Shown here: piece after piece, positions 7,969 through 16,100 of the stretch | How positions within the stretch are numbered: the stretch's first letter is position 1 | Layout of the letters: each line of letters opens with the position of its first letter | From: Janthinobacterium saanense | Lineage (GTDB): Bacteria > Pseudomonadota > Gammaproteobacteria > Burkholderiales > Burkholderiaceae_D | Length of the DNA: 64,000 nucleotides | Direction: 5' to 3' | Assembly: GCF_014200675.1 (NCBI RefSeq) | Contig: NZ_JACHCI010000025.1 | Span: 18,864-82,863 of the forward strand | Notes under the pieces: generated by a model | What the model was told of the DNA's origin: nothing | Seen by the model: the letters and a program-made list of their open reading frames with translations, nothing else | Databases searched by the model: none | Translations under genes and position numbers: made by a program

Positions 7969-8382
7969 TTATTCTGAGAATACGACGCCGCGCGCGGCAC
8001 CGAAGGCATACAAAAATTCAATGAACTGCGCGGCTTCCTTCACGTAGAAGTCACTGGTCTGGACGCCCAGCTGCACGATCCGGCGCCCGTCGAAGCTGGG
8101 CGTCACGCGCCCGTCGTGGTGCAGCGGCGCGCCGGCCAGGCGCATTTCGTCGGCAAACTCGTCCACCAGCAGCCGCTTCATATCGTCCGCATCCCACTTG
8201 CGCCCAATGTGCTCCACCTGCTTGGCGATCTCGCCGATCATGGCGTGGTACTTTTCTTCCTGGGCGCGCTTCTTCTTCGGCTCGGAAAAGACCACCATCC
8301 AGCCGACCGGCGCGGTCTTGGCAAATTCGACCGCCCGGCGCCGTGCCTCGTCGTGTACGAGGAAGTAGGTCTGTTTCGTCAT
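7969..8382 (-). CDS. ninB: NinB-like recombination protein
   Basis: The 137-residue protein matches the phage NinB family (lambda NinB/Orf), which binds ssDNA and replaces RecFOR-type mediator functions in phage recombination. Typical features are WMVVFSEPKKKRAQEEKYHAMIGEIA, WDADDMKRLLVDEFADEM and the C-terminal FYVKEAAQFIEFLYAFGA. The start at ATG 8382 fits the family length (about 140 residues). It lies between rdgC and a duplicated phage gene, 9 bp from rdgC. Confidence 0.88.
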   Translation of the reverse strand: MTKQTYFLVHDEARRRAVEFAKTAPVGWMVVFSEPKKKRAQEEKYHAMIGEIAKQVEHIGRKWDADDMKRLLVDEFADEMRLAGAPLHHDGRVTPSFDGRRIVQLGVQTSDFYVKEAAQFIEFLYAFGAARGVVFSE

Positions 8383-8410
8383 GGCGGCACTCCCGCCGCG
8401 CGGCGCGCCG

Positions 8411-9103
8411 TCATGCTGGCACCGCCTCGGCCGCCAGCCGCTGCGCCGCGTCGTACTTCTCGATTCCCCAGGCCAGCGCATAGCAGCACCAGATAATGCT
8501 GTGCGTGTATTCCGTGAAATCGCGTTCGAACAAATCATCGAACTGCCAGCCGCGCCGCTGCGCGTCGGACGGGTCGGTGTGATGGAAATCGTAGGCCGCA
8601 TATTGTGCACGGTCGCCGCCATCATCCAGCACGCCTATTACCCCATCTTCGACCGCTTCCCACAGTTCGCGTCGCCCTTCCTTGTCGAGCGAGTTGCTTG
8701 CCTTGGCGTCTCGCACCCACTGCACGCGATATTCATTGATGACCCGTTTGAACTTGTCTTCATCGAAGGCCTTTGGCTTGCCGCCATGCCGGTTGCCGTC
8801 GACCGCGATCAACTTCTCGGTCCAGTAACCCAGGTTTATGCCCAGCTTCCGCCCACGTGACTGGTTGTACGCCCGGTCGGTGCGGAAAAACTCGAACATG
8901 TCCGTCAGGCGCTGGAACACGTAAGTGCCCATGTCGCCGGTGTAGCAGAGGTGGCCCGGCCAAGTGATCAGATCGAAGAACATTTCGCTGCTGTCCGGCT
9001 TCTTGAATCGTATGTGGCGGTTCACGCCGTCATCGCGGATCACGGTCATCGTGTGTTCGGCGACGTCGCGAAGGAATTGCTCTTCGGGGGAGGTGGCGCT
9101 CAT
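8411..9103 (-). CDS. Phage protein, left copy of an inverted duplicate
   Basis: The 230-residue protein is nearly identical over about 205 residues to that at 23123-23899 on the other strand (shared VIRDDGVNRHIRFKKPDSS, TWPGHLCYTGDMGTYVF, LTDMFEFFRTDRAYNQSRG). The family is common in phages and has no known function. Aromatic-rich motifs and WCCYALAWGIEKYD suggest a compact globular protein. The start overlaps the upstream stop (ATGA). The C-terminus diverges from the right copy after about residue 218. Confidence 0.8.
   Translation of the reverse strand: MSATSPEEQFLRDVAEHTMTVIRDDGVNRHIRFKKPDSSEMFFDLITWPGHLCYTGDMGTYVFQRLTDMFEFFRTDRAYNQSRGRKLGINLGYWTEKLIAVDGNRHGGKPKAFDEDKFKRVINEYRVQWVRDAKASNSLDKEGRRELWEAVEDGVIGVLDDGGDRAQYAAYDFHHTDPSDAQRRGWQFDDLFERDFTEYTHSIIWCCYALAWGIEKYDAAQRLAAEAVPA
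8460..9060. repeat. Inverted repeat, left arm (about 0.6 kb)
   Basis: This is the part of the left gene that matches the right copy in opposite orientation (about 23160-23770). In one 60-base stretch that I aligned by eye, 58 positions agree. The ends are approximate. Confidence 0.75.
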
Positions 9104-9348
9104 GCTTTTGCCGCCTTCAAAGCCGTCACGCGCTCCAGGTCATAGCAGCCGCTGATGCCATCGAGCCAGATCACCGCGCTGTGGCCGCTGAGCACCTGCG
9201 CCTCGCTGGTGGTAACCGTCTCGCGGACCTCGCCGCTGTCCAGCTCAACACTGACGGCGGCACCGACCTGGTGCGCCGCGTTAAACTTGTCGCATACGGC
9301 CTGTAGCTTGGCGGTCGCCTGTGCCTGGCGTTCGGCGCGCGTGGTCAC
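9100..9348 (-). CDS. Small phage protein, GTG start
   Basis: The 82-residue frame starts at GTG 9348 inside a GTGA overlap with the upstream gene and ends in an ATGA overlap with the next. It opens with a basic helix (TTRAERQAQATAKLQAVCDKFN), then SVELDSGEVRETVTTSEAQVLSG, a small beta unit. Unrecognised. Confidence 0.65.
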   Translation of the reverse strand: MTTRAERQAQATAKLQAVCDKFNAAHQVGAAVSVELDSGEVRETVTTSEAQVLSGHSAVIWLDGISGCYDLERVTALKAAKA

Positions 9349-10100
9349 GCTGCACCGCCCAGGTCGGCCACGTCGATCACGATGCCGCGGCAGTAAGGCT
9401 CGCCGTCTTCCACGATTTCGAAGGTGGCGTGCGGCACGTCGGTGCGGTAGGTCCAGCTGTAGCCGTCTTCCTTGGCCCAGAGGGCATCCACGGCGCGCAC
9501 CTGCTGCGCCCGGGCGAAATACTCCTTGAGCGCTTCGTCGTCGTGCTCGATATCCTCGCGGAACGGCAGCAAGCCCTTGTCGTCGATCAGTGCAATGGTC
9601 GGTGCGCCGCGCTCGTCGTCCACCAAGCCACGGAATTCCATCAGGTCGTCGCTGGCGCCGAAGATCACAATCAGGCCGGCTGCCTTGGCTTGCATTTCCT
9701 CTTCCTTCAGCATTTCCTTGCCGTATTCGCGGCCCGTCAGCAGGCCGGCTAGCAGCTCCTTGCTCAACGACCGCACTGGCGCAGCTTCGGCCAGGCTGGC
9801 CGGCTTGGAGGCCGGCGGCGCTGCGGCGTAGCTGAAGGCAGCCTGGTCGACCTTCGAGTACGGGAACTGGTCGGCGCATTTCTTGATGCGCTGGATGAAA
9901 AACGAGCCTTGCGACTCAGCACCCAGGAATTCGGCGAACAGTTCGGCGCTGAAATTCTGGTAGTGGTAGATATCGCTCACGCCCGTGGATTTCTTCGGGT
10001 GGAACTGGACGGCCAGCAGGTCCAGTTCTGGCGCATGGCCGATGGCCGCAAACTGGCTGGACTCGACCTGGTGCATGATGATTTGAGGGATGGTGCTCAC
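9345..10100 (-). CDS. KTSC-domain phage protein
   Basis: Residues about 10-85 match the KTSC domain (VESSQFAAIGHAPELDLLAVQF, YHYQNFSAELFAEFLGAESQGSFF, RIKKCADQFPY), a small beta-rich domain of unknown role in phage and bacterial proteins. The C-terminal half (LIVIFGASDDLMEFRGLVDDE, then YRTDVPHATFEIVEDGEPYCRG) resembles a second domain seen in left-arm phage proteins. The start is GTG 10100, with AGGAG 6 nt upstream; an open frame extends upstream but lacks a ribosome site. It overlaps the next gene as GTGA. Confidence 0.75.
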   Translation of the reverse strand: MSTIPQIIMHQVESSQFAAIGHAPELDLLAVQFHPKKSTGVSDIYHYQNFSAELFAEFLGAESQGSFFIQRIKKCADQFPYSKVDQAAFSYAAAPPASKPASLAEAAPVRSLSKELLAGLLTGREYGKEMLKEEEMQAKAAGLIVIFGASDDLMEFRGLVDDERGAPTIALIDDKGLLPFREDIEHDDEALKEYFARAQQVRAVDALWAKEDGYSWTYRTDVPHATFEIVEDGEPYCRGIVIDVADLGGAA

Positions 10101-10125
10101 GGAAATCTCCTGGTGGTTGACTGGC

Positions 10126-11496
10126 TTAAACGGTGTGTGCGGCTTGTACGTCGGCGATATGGCGGCGCAGGGCACTGCACATGCTGGGGAAATCCGAATC
10201 GTGGTAAAGCTTCGCGGCCCTGTCCGCGCCTGCTGGAGCAAAGCCCAGCGACTCCAAGAAAACGGCGGTGACGGCAAAGCCCAAGCGGTCGCCGATCTGG
10301 CCCAGGCGCAGCGTCGGCGGCGTGGATGGGCGGGAAGACTTGGCCGTGCCCGCTTCGGCGAACAAGTCGGTTGCCGCCGCGCCGGCTGCCGATGGCTTGG
10401 CTGGGATGGCCTCACATACCCGTGCCTGCGCCTGCGCAGCTTGCTGATTGGCGAGGTCGGACAGGCGGCCTTGCTCAGCCAGTGCGGCTGCGCGGTCGCG
10501 CTCTGCTTGATCGGTGGCGGCCTGGCGTTCGGTTGCGGCCTTTGCCTCTTCAGCTATGCGCGCCTGCTCGGCAGCCAGGCGATCAGCATCCGCCGCTGCT
10601 TTTGCTGCAGCCAACTCGGCGAGTTGGCGGTCGATTTCCGCCTGAGCGAGGCGGTTTTTCTCAGCCTGAGCCTCGGCTTCTTGCTTCAGCTTGGCTGCGG
10701 CAGCCTCGCGCTCACGTAGAGCGGCAGCTTCCTGCTCGGCAGCGAGTGCCGCCAGACGTTCGGCCTCTGCCTTCTGTTCTGCGGCGATGCGCTCAGCCTC
10801 AACTTGTGCCAGCCGCGCACGCTCGGCAGCAGCTTCGCGCAACTGCGCCAGCTCTGCGCGCTCCGCGGCAATGCGGGCGGCCTCTTCTTCGCTTGCCACC
10901 GCTGCGACGTGTAGGCCGGCCAGCTTGACGCTCACCTCGGCGACGACCTTGGTGGCATCGCGCTCAAATTCAGCAAAGCGCTCTTCGCTCACCACAATGG
11001 CTGCCACGGACTCAATGACTACCTGGATTTCTGCGGCGGTCTTTCCGACCAAATCCAGTGGGCTGTCATGAATCGTGGAGATATCGGCCTGGATGGCTGC
11101 AATGCGTTCGCGCTCCTTTGCAATCGCTGCCTGCTTTTCGGCCTCAACTTTGGCATCGTAGGTATCGCGCAACTCGAAAACGCGGACTTCCTCTGGGGTA
11201 ATCAGCGCAATCAGTTCCTTCTCTTTGGTGATGACCGCCTTGCTAAATTCGGTTGCATCCTTGCGGGCCGCCTCGGCCACAGCTTTAATGCCGGTGCGCA
11301 GCTTCAGCAGGTTCATGGCTATGCGGTGCGCCTGATCGCGCCCAGCTGGGTCGATTACGGCGGTGATATCGGTAGAGGCGGCAACCTGCTCTTTGATTTT
11401 TGTTTCGTAGTCGGCGGCGCCCAGCGCAACGGCAGCGCGCTGCGGTAATGAGAGTGCAGTGGTGGTTGGTGCTGCCTGGGTGGTTTCGGTGATCAT
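10126..11496 (-). CDS. Long coiled-coil phage recombination-operon protein
   Basis: The 456-residue protein is mostly a continuous Ala/Glu/Arg coiled coil (about residues 110-340, TolA-like composition). An N-terminal helical domain includes ITKEKELIALITPEEVRVFELRD and there is a C-terminal globular part of about 90 residues. It sits directly downstream of the exonuclease gene with a 4-bp overlap. Proteins of this build next to YqaJ nucleases are frequent in phages and may serve recombination as partners; no biochemical role is known to me. Confidence 0.75.
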   Translation of the reverse strand: MITETTQAAPTTTALSLPQRAAVALGAADYETKIKEQVAASTDITAVIDPAGRDQAHRIAMNLLKLRTGIKAVAEAARKDATEFSKAVITKEKELIALITPEEVRVFELRDTYDAKVEAEKQAAIAKERERIAAIQADISTIHDSPLDLVGKTAAEIQVVIESVAAIVVSEERFAEFERDATKVVAEVSVKLAGLHVAAVASEEEAARIAAERAELAQLREAAAERARLAQVEAERIAAEQKAEAERLAALAAEQEAAALREREAAAAKLKQEAEAQAEKNRLAQAEIDRQLAELAAAKAAADADRLAAEQARIAEEAKAATERQAATDQAERDRAAALAEQGRLSDLANQQAAQAQARVCEAIPAKPSAAGAAATDLFAEAGTAKSSRPSTPPTLRLGQIGDRLGFAVTAVFLESLGFAPAGADRAAKLYHDSDFPSMCSALRRHIADVQAAHTV

Positions 11497-12149
11497 GCTG
11501 CCTCCTTGAGTTTGAAAAGAATTTCCCGGTCCGATACGCGGCGCGCAAACGCGGCCAGGTCCAGCACCATTGCGTCAATAAAGTTGTCGTCGCGCATTAC
11601 GCGCTTGATGTATAAGTCACTGCCGGCGTTGGCTAAGTCGGGCACGTACATGATGAAATCGCACCACTTGCGGGCTGTGATCCACATGCCGCCTTGCATC
11701 TGGTGCATGTATTCACTCAGATCGCCCGTCTCCAGGATCTCGACGATCTTGACGCTGTCCACTGGTGCCTTGATCTCGATCAGGCCGTCATTGCCCACAA
11801 AGCCGTCCGTTGAATAGCCAAATAAGCCGTCGTCGGTCAGCACCAGGCCCGCCTCAGTGACCATGCACTCAGTGCGTGCCTCGTAAGCCATGCGCGCCAG
11901 ACGCTCCATTTCGTGGCCGCGATCGAGCACCCAAGCTTTGACTGGTGCGCCATAGGGTTTGCCGCTGATTCGCTCGATGGCCAGGTCAGCAGCGTACTTA
12001 TCGGATGCGACGGACGGATCGCCAGCCTTGCGTTTTCCGGACGCGCGAGACAACTTGGATACAGCATCGGCGTAGCAGGAGGCTGTAATTACGCCAGCGC
12101 GGGCCTGATGCCATTCGGCCGTACCTTGGGCGCATGTGATGAATTTCAT
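11493..12149 (-). CDS. YqaJ/lambda-Exo family 5'-3' exonuclease
   Basis: The family degrades the 5' strand of dsDNA ends to give 3' ssDNA for annealing. The 218-residue protein has the opening motif QGTAEWHQARAGVITAS, GHEMERLARMAYEARTE, the Asp in GYSTDGFV, and the catalytic LIEIKAP (ExK), followed by HQMQGGMWITARKWCDF. Length and motif order are those of the family. The upstream gene (4-bp overlap) is the likely annealing partner. Confidence 0.9.
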   Translation of the reverse strand: MKFITCAQGTAEWHQARAGVITASCYADAVSKLSRASGKRKAGDPSVASDKYAADLAIERISGKPYGAPVKAWVLDRGHEMERLARMAYEARTECMVTEAGLVLTDDGLFGYSTDGFVGNDGLIEIKAPVDSVKIVEILETGDLSEYMHQMQGGMWITARKWCDFIMYVPDLANAGSDLYIKRVMRDDNFIDAMVLDLAAFARRVSDREILFKLKEAA

Positions 12150-13141
12150 GCTGCCCCTCGAGCTTTCTGCGCGCGCGCCATCAATGCGTCGTAATGAGGA
12201 GCAAGCGTGTTCTGCGTGGATTTCGATAAACTGCCCCAGCTCGCGGCGAAGACCTCGACACCATCATCGGCGACTACCTCCATGTCTGCGAGAATTTCGG
12301 CTGCAGCAGCGGAGAGTGGTTGCGCCGCCGGCTTGGCCGCTGGCTGCGCCGCCTTAAGTGTCTCTCCTCGTGCGGTAACGGCAGTCTTGAATGCATTCGA
12401 TGCCGTAGCATCCTTTGCCTCATTTATGGCCTTGACGCCGGCCTTCCATACAAGAGCCAAGTCTTCGGCAGTTGGTGCGGCATTTGCCTTTGCCACCCAT
12501 TCGATTGCCAGGGCTGACAGCGCAGGCTCGCCCGCATCTTGGCTGCGCAGCTCTTCTGGTAGGTCTTCGATGTCCTGCGTAAAAATGTCAGATGCTGCTG
12601 TGACGTTCAATGTCATCGCAATCATGGCGCGCTTGCAGGCCATTTTTAGGACCGTATTTGACAGATCAGCGGCTTCAGTTCGTACCTGTGTTGCCTTGCC
12701 GCCGTTCTTGTAGAACTTCAGGCGCCGCATTATTTCAGGCGTCAGGTTGAATTCTTCAGCGCAAACGGCAGCGCGCCACTTGTATTTCTCTTCGGCCGAT
12801 GAGCATTCACCCACACCTTCTCCCAGCATGATGTCGGACACCTGATGCTGGCCGATACAGGTAACGCGGAAGCGGGCCACCAGGTCGGTGCTGAGATCGA
12901 GGATGCGATAGATCGGCGCGATACGGAACGTCACGCACAGCACTTCGGCGCCGGGTTTGTAGAGGGTCGGCTTCGGTGTGCTAGGGATCGTCCCGTAATG
13001 AGTATCCTTCTTCATGATGCCGCGCATGACTTCCTGCACCAGGTTCACGCGTTCCCGAATCTCGACCAGGGAATAGCGGTGGACCTCGGCGGCGACCAGT
13101 CCGGCGCTCTCGCGACGCGGCATTTCGATTACTTCGTTCAT
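12146..13141 (-). CDS. Candidate ssDNA-annealing protein of the exonuclease pair
   Basis: The 331-residue protein has a conserved-looking N-terminal domain (THYGTIPSTPKPTLYKPGAEVLCVTF, then EGVGECSSAEEKYKWRAAVCAEEF and NTVLKMACKRAMIAMTLNVTAASDIFTQD) that I recognise from phage genes beside YqaJ nucleases. By position, just upstream of the exonuclease with a 4-bp overlap, it is the probable annealing or recombination-mediator partner. The C-terminal third is an Ala-rich helical tail. The annealing role is inference. Confidence 0.7.
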   Translation of the reverse strand: MNEVIEMPRRESAGLVAAEVHRYSLVEIRERVNLVQEVMRGIMKKDTHYGTIPSTPKPTLYKPGAEVLCVTFRIAPIYRILDLSTDLVARFRVTCIGQHQVSDIMLGEGVGECSSAEEKYKWRAAVCAEEFNLTPEIMRRLKFYKNGGKATQVRTEAADLSNTVLKMACKRAMIAMTLNVTAASDIFTQDIEDLPEELRSQDAGEPALSALAIEWVAKANAAPTAEDLALVWKAGVKAINEAKDATASNAFKTAVTARGETLKAAQPAAKPAAQPLSAAAAEILADMEVVADDGVEVFAASWGSLSKSTQNTLAPHYDALMARAQKARGAA

Positions 13142-13254
13142 GTCTGTTTCCTTGTGAGTTTTATAATTTCCGCTTTCAACAGCGCCAGGCGGACGGCGTA
13201 AACGATGGCGTGGCCGGCATGCCAGTTGCGTAAGACCTGGCCGGCCACATCCAT
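13138..13254 (-). CDS. Micro-protein, 38 residues
   Basis: The frame MDVAGQVLRNWHAGHAIVY... ends LTRKQT and its stop overlaps the ATG of the next gene (ATGA). The start overlaps the upstream stop; a GTG at 13257 is equally possible. It has one amphipathic or hydrophobic helix. Coupling on both sides supports it being real. Confidence 0.55.
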   Translation of the reverse strand: MDVAGQVLRNWHAGHAIVYAVRLALLKAEIIKLTRKQT

Positions 13255-13505
13255 CACGGTTTGACTTTCGACGGCCACTGCGCCTCCCGGTGGGCGCGAC
13301 CCAACTGCTGCAAGCGCTCGCCGGATGCTTCGAGTTCGATCATTGCGTCGATCTTTGCGCTGATCAGTGCCTTGCGGATTTCGTCCTGGCCGGCCAGTTC
13401 GCGGCGCACGCCGGACAGACGAAGCTTGTTCATCCAGTGCTGATAGCGCGCCCAGTGGTAGCGGCTGGCGGACGGCAGGCGGTGGAGCAGGGTGGCGAGC
13501 TTCAT
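13254..13505 (-). CDS. Small basic phage protein
   Basis: The 83-residue protein begins MKLATLLHRLPSASRYHWARYQ at ATG 13505, coupled (ATGA) to the upstream stop. It is basic and helical (ALISAKIDAMIELEASGERLQQLGRAHRE). A longer frame upstream would overlap the previous gene and is rejected. Function unknown. Confidence 0.65.
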   Translation of the reverse strand: MKLATLLHRLPSASRYHWARYQHWMNKLRLSGVRRELAGQDEIRKALISAKIDAMIELEASGERLQQLGRAHREAQWPSKVKP

Positions 13506-14014
13506 GACTTCACCTGCTGGGCGACACGCCGGCGGTAGCATTGGCGGGTAACTTGCCTACACATGACCAAGTCAAACCAGCCGATATGACACTCCTCCGC
13601 GTTTTCAATCCGCAGGGCGTCGGCCAGCCAGGCATATGCTTCGTTTCTGGTCATTTCGCCGCTTTGCCAGATTGGATTGAATGCCGCTTTGGCATCCTTG
13701 CGCGCCTTGCGCAGCTCGGTGTTTGCGAGCGTGCCCAGTGGAATGCCGGTGAGCGGGTGCAGCCCGACATAGCTGTTGCAGTCACTGTCTGCGCATCTGT
13801 AGGCCCAAGGCCATTCGCCATATGGGCGGCCATAAATCTCGCTGTTGTTTACGAGCTCGACGGTATCGCCGCAATATGGGCACTCAATTGGCGCGGGCAG
13901 CGGGTTCTTGACGCGTGCCGTGGCGCTGCGCGATGGGTTTTGCGGCGTGACCGGACCGGTGCGTGGCTTAACCATGCCCGCCTTGGTCAGCGCCTTTTGC
14001 ATGGTGCCGATCAT
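13502..14014 (-). CDS. Zinc-finger phage protein (DUF3268-like)
   Basis: The 170-residue protein carries CPYCGDTVELVNNSEIYGRPYG, a second Cys pair CADSDC, and HPLTGIPLGTLANTELRKARKDAK. This is the layout of the phage zinc-finger family I know as DUF3268. The end has MTRNEAYAWLADAL and CHIGWFD. Its role is unknown; nucleic-acid binding is likely from the ribbon. It overlaps both neighbours. Confidence 0.8.
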   Translation of the reverse strand: MIGTMQKALTKAGMVKPRTGPVTPQNPSRSATARVKNPLPAPIECPYCGDTVELVNNSEIYGRPYGEWPWAYRCADSDCNSYVGLHPLTGIPLGTLANTELRKARKDAKAAFNPIWQSGEMTRNEAYAWLADALRIENAEECHIGWFDLVMCRQVTRQCYRRRVAQQVKS

Positions 14015-14142
14015 GGCTGCACCATTGCCGTGACGCCCAGGGCGCCGTCGTCATAGGCGGCATCGATCAGCGCGGCCAGGTTGCCGATAGCGGCGTAGCT
14101 GTACGCCGTGCTGGCGGTGCGGATGGTTATGATGTAGCTCAC
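14011..14142 (-). CDS. Micro-protein, 43 residues, GTG start
   Basis: GTG 14142 is preceded by AAGGAG and lies in a GTGA overlap with the upstream gene; the stop lies in an ATGA overlap with the next. The product is SYIITIRTASTAYSYAAIGN-like, with ALIDAAYDDGALGVT. This is a small beta-alpha unit seen in many phage left arms. Function unknown. Confidence 0.65.
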   Translation of the reverse strand: MSYIITIRTASTAYSYAAIGNLAALIDAAYDDGALGVTAMVQP

Positions 14143-14318
14143 AGGCCGCTCCTTGCGCTGCCTTGGCGCTCAGCGCCGCTTGCGCACTTATAGATGCCAC
14201 GACGACTCAGCTTGCGGACGGCGCCTTCGCGGGTAATGGTCGCGGTCATGTTGGTCACGTCCTTTAGCCATTCCCACTTGTGCTTTGCGCCGAGGGCGCA
14301 TTTCACGGCGGCGCTCAT
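14139..14318 (-). CDS. Small basic phage protein
   Basis: The 59-residue protein starts at ATG 14318 (ATGA overlap). It has CALGAKHKWEWLKDVTNM and KLSRRGIYKCASG, a Cys/Trp layout typical of small phage zinc-binding or RNA-binding proteins. Function unknown. Confidence 0.6.
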   Translation of the reverse strand: MSAAVKCALGAKHKWEWLKDVTNMTATITREGAVRKLSRRGIYKCASGAERQGSARSGL

Positions 14319-14767
14319 GCTGCACCGCCCGGCGCTGCCAGCCATGCGCCATCAGGATCAGGAACGAAGGTCAACGCCACGCGCCAGTCGTAGCCGGTGG
14401 TGATGTATTCGTTTTTGTCGTTGCCGATGTGGGCGCAGTCGCTTACTTCGCGTACCAGCCAGCCTGTCGGTACGCGCAGGCGTGAAAAGCTGGCATCCTT
14501 TTCATTGACGCGCTCCCACTTGGAGCCGATATGGGCCGCAGCCGCAGGCGGGGCGAGAAACTGAATCATGTCCGCGCCAACCTGATGCACACTGCCGTCG
14601 GCGCGCTCGATGATGGCGACCGCGTAATTGCCGGCGCCGTTCTCGAACTCTTCGTAGGAGGCGCCGAACTGATGGAATGTAGCCATGCCATCCTGGATGC
14701 GGACGTTTTGCGGCTTGCCGTCGCCACTTCTTTCTTGAATCCACTTGAAAACTTGAACTTGGCGCAT
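14315..14767 (-). CDS. Phage protein, unknown
   Basis: The 150-residue protein begins MRQVQVFKWIQERSGDGKP. The middle (YAVAIIERADGSVHQVGADMIQFL) and C-terminus (RVPTGWLVREVSDCAHIGND) suggest two small beta domains. The start has GAGCGGCC upstream. It leads a coupled block of micro-genes. Unrecognised. Confidence 0.65.
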   Translation of the reverse strand: MRQVQVFKWIQERSGDGKPQNVRIQDGMATFHQFGASYEEFENGAGNYAVAIIERADGSVHQVGADMIQFLAPPAAAAHIGSKWERVNEKDASFSRLRVPTGWLVREVSDCAHIGNDKNEYITTGYDWRVALTFVPDPDGAWLAAPGGAA

Positions 14768-14797
14768 GGCCGCTCCTCTGGTTGTTTTGGGTGTTGT

Positions 14798-15106
14798 TTA
14801 AGCCGCTGGCGCGAGCGCCGCTGCGATGCCTGCGTCTTCGCCGACCACATAGCGACCAGTCGTGCGGCCGCAGAAGGGGCAGTGGCTGGCGACGCACGGC
14901 ATTTCCTTGCCCTTGGCGCTGGAAAAACCCTTGCCGGTACCGCGAATACGGAACGGGATATTGATCGTGCTGCGCATGCCCATGTCATCCGTCATGGCGA
15001 TGCCGGTGGCTTGGCACTCGACCTTGATATCGCTGCCAGCTTTGGCCACGATGAATGGCGCGCTGGCCAGTTTGTTTTCGATTGTTCTTACGCAGTCGCA
15101 ATTCAT
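14798..15106 (-). CDS. Phage protein with Cys cluster
   Basis: The 102-residue protein has MNCDCVRTIENKL at the start and CVASHCPFCGRTTGRY at the end, a probable zinc site. GGAGAG lies 7 nt upstream of ATG 15106. It is the last gene before the tRNA-like sequence. Function unknown. Confidence 0.65.
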   Translation of the reverse strand: MNCDCVRTIENKLASAPFIVAKAGSDIKVECQATGIAMTDDMGMRSTINIPFRIRGTGKGFSSAKGKEMPCVASHCPFCGRTTGRYVVGEDAGIAAALAPAA

Positions 15107-15130
15107 GGTTCCGCTCTCCTGTTTATGATC

Positions 15131-15214
15131 TGGTGCCCCGCTGGGAGTCGAACCCGGCCGCTAAGCCATCCTCCGAGTTAGTGTCCTCGGCGCTCTCCAC
15201 TGAGCTAACGGGGT
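15131..15214 (-). tRNA. Degenerate tRNA-like sequence
   Basis: The 84-nt minus-strand sequence has a tRNA layout: CCCCGT/GCGGGG acceptor pairing with an A1-C72 mismatch, D-arm GCTC/GAGC, anticodon-like stem CCGAG/CTCGG, GGTTCGA T-loop and a terminal ACCA. Non-canonical points are an 8-nt anticodon loop (GACACTAA) without U33 before a triplet, a 15-nt variable region without a clear stem, and a short imperfect T-stem. No amino acid can be assigned. It may be a decayed phage tRNA or a tRNA mimic. Confidence 0.5.
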
Positions 15215-15583
15215 TTTCAATCCTGCGTACGCCAGGAAGCGCGTGTGGCGGCCGGTGCTGACTGCTTCCGGCTTACTCGGTGCGATGGCTTATCCCCGAG
15301 TGCTTGTTGTATCGGCCTTTGTCAGGACTGCGATTTCCATCCTCAACATCACCGCGCATCAGCCTGCGCATTCACCACATGGCTGCCGACTGCCCCACCA
15401 ATCCGCCCACCCGCTTGCACCAGCATTACCTGTGTGGTCTAGGTTCCTCGGCAGTCAGCAGCCATGTGGTTCCTGCGCTTGCCCTTCCGGGTCACCTGCG
15501 CAGGGAGGCGGGCATCCTGATCCCACAGGGCAGTTAATCGGGCTGCCAGTCCTGTCCCGCCTTGCCTACGGCGCGGGCGACCG
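15215..15583 (-). ncRNA. Structured non-coding stretch
   Basis: No convincing gene occupies this interval inside an otherwise packed minus-strand operon. It is rich in inverted repeats: 20-nt arms 15375-15394 and 15450-15469 with one mismatch (CCACATGGCTGC...), CCTGCGC/GCGCAGG at 15472-15504, and GGCGGG/CCCGCC at 15507-15561 enclosing GGCAG/CTGCC. The folding suggests a functional RNA, but no family is recognised and transcription is unproven. Confidence 0.35.
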
Positions 15584-15817
15584 CTAAACCTTTGCCAGCT
15601 CCGCAGTCCATCCCAGCTCGCGGCCATAAAACGTGCCAGAGCAGGCCAACATGCGGGCATCGATCCGTGCCAGCTCATGAGCACGACTTGCGCTTCCAGC
15701 CCAGGCGCTACCTTCGTAGGTTCCATCCTCGAACTTGATGCGCACGTCGTACTTGCGCACCGTGGCGCGGGCTGGCGCAGGCTCAAACAGGGCAGGGATG
15801 GCGTCACGGGCACTCAT
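15584..15817 (-). CDS. Small phage protein
   Basis: The 77-residue protein contains YDVRIKFEDGTYEGSAWAGSASRAHELARIDARM, a strand-strand-helix layout common in small phage proteins. Its start overlaps the upstream stop (ATGA). Function unknown. Confidence 0.65.
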   Translation of the reverse strand: MSARDAIPALFEPAPARATVRKYDVRIKFEDGTYEGSAWAGSASRAHELARIDARMLACSGTFYGRELGWTAELAKV

Positions 15818-16095
15818 GCTTTTTTCACCAATGCCAGCGCTTCGGTGGCAGCGCTGATTTCATCAACCGAGATTTCCCGGCCGGCAGCATCGGCAGCAAC
15901 CATGGCCGACAGCGCCGCGACCAACGCTTCATGCGAATTCACCGCCGCGACGATCAACGCTTCCAGCTCGTTTGCCGCGCCGACGCCGACAGCTGACATG
16001 ACCTCGACAACCAGGGCGCCTTCTTTGCTGACGATTTCGCGGTGGCTGGCGCGTTGCAGCGGCAGCAGGGCGCGGACTTTGGAAGTGACGTTCAT
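15814..16095 (-). CDS. Small helical phage protein
   Basis: The 93-residue protein is Ala/Glu/Val-rich and almost entirely helical (ALIVAAVNSHEALVAALSAMVAADAAG). It has no motif or membrane segment that I trust. It is coupled to the following gene and is the second gene of the PL operon. Confidence 0.6.
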   Translation of the reverse strand: MNVTSKVRALLPLQRASHREIVSKEGALVVEVMSAVGVGAANELEALIVAAVNSHEALVAALSAMVAADAAGREISVDEISAATEALALVKKA

Positions 16096-16100
16096 GGTGA

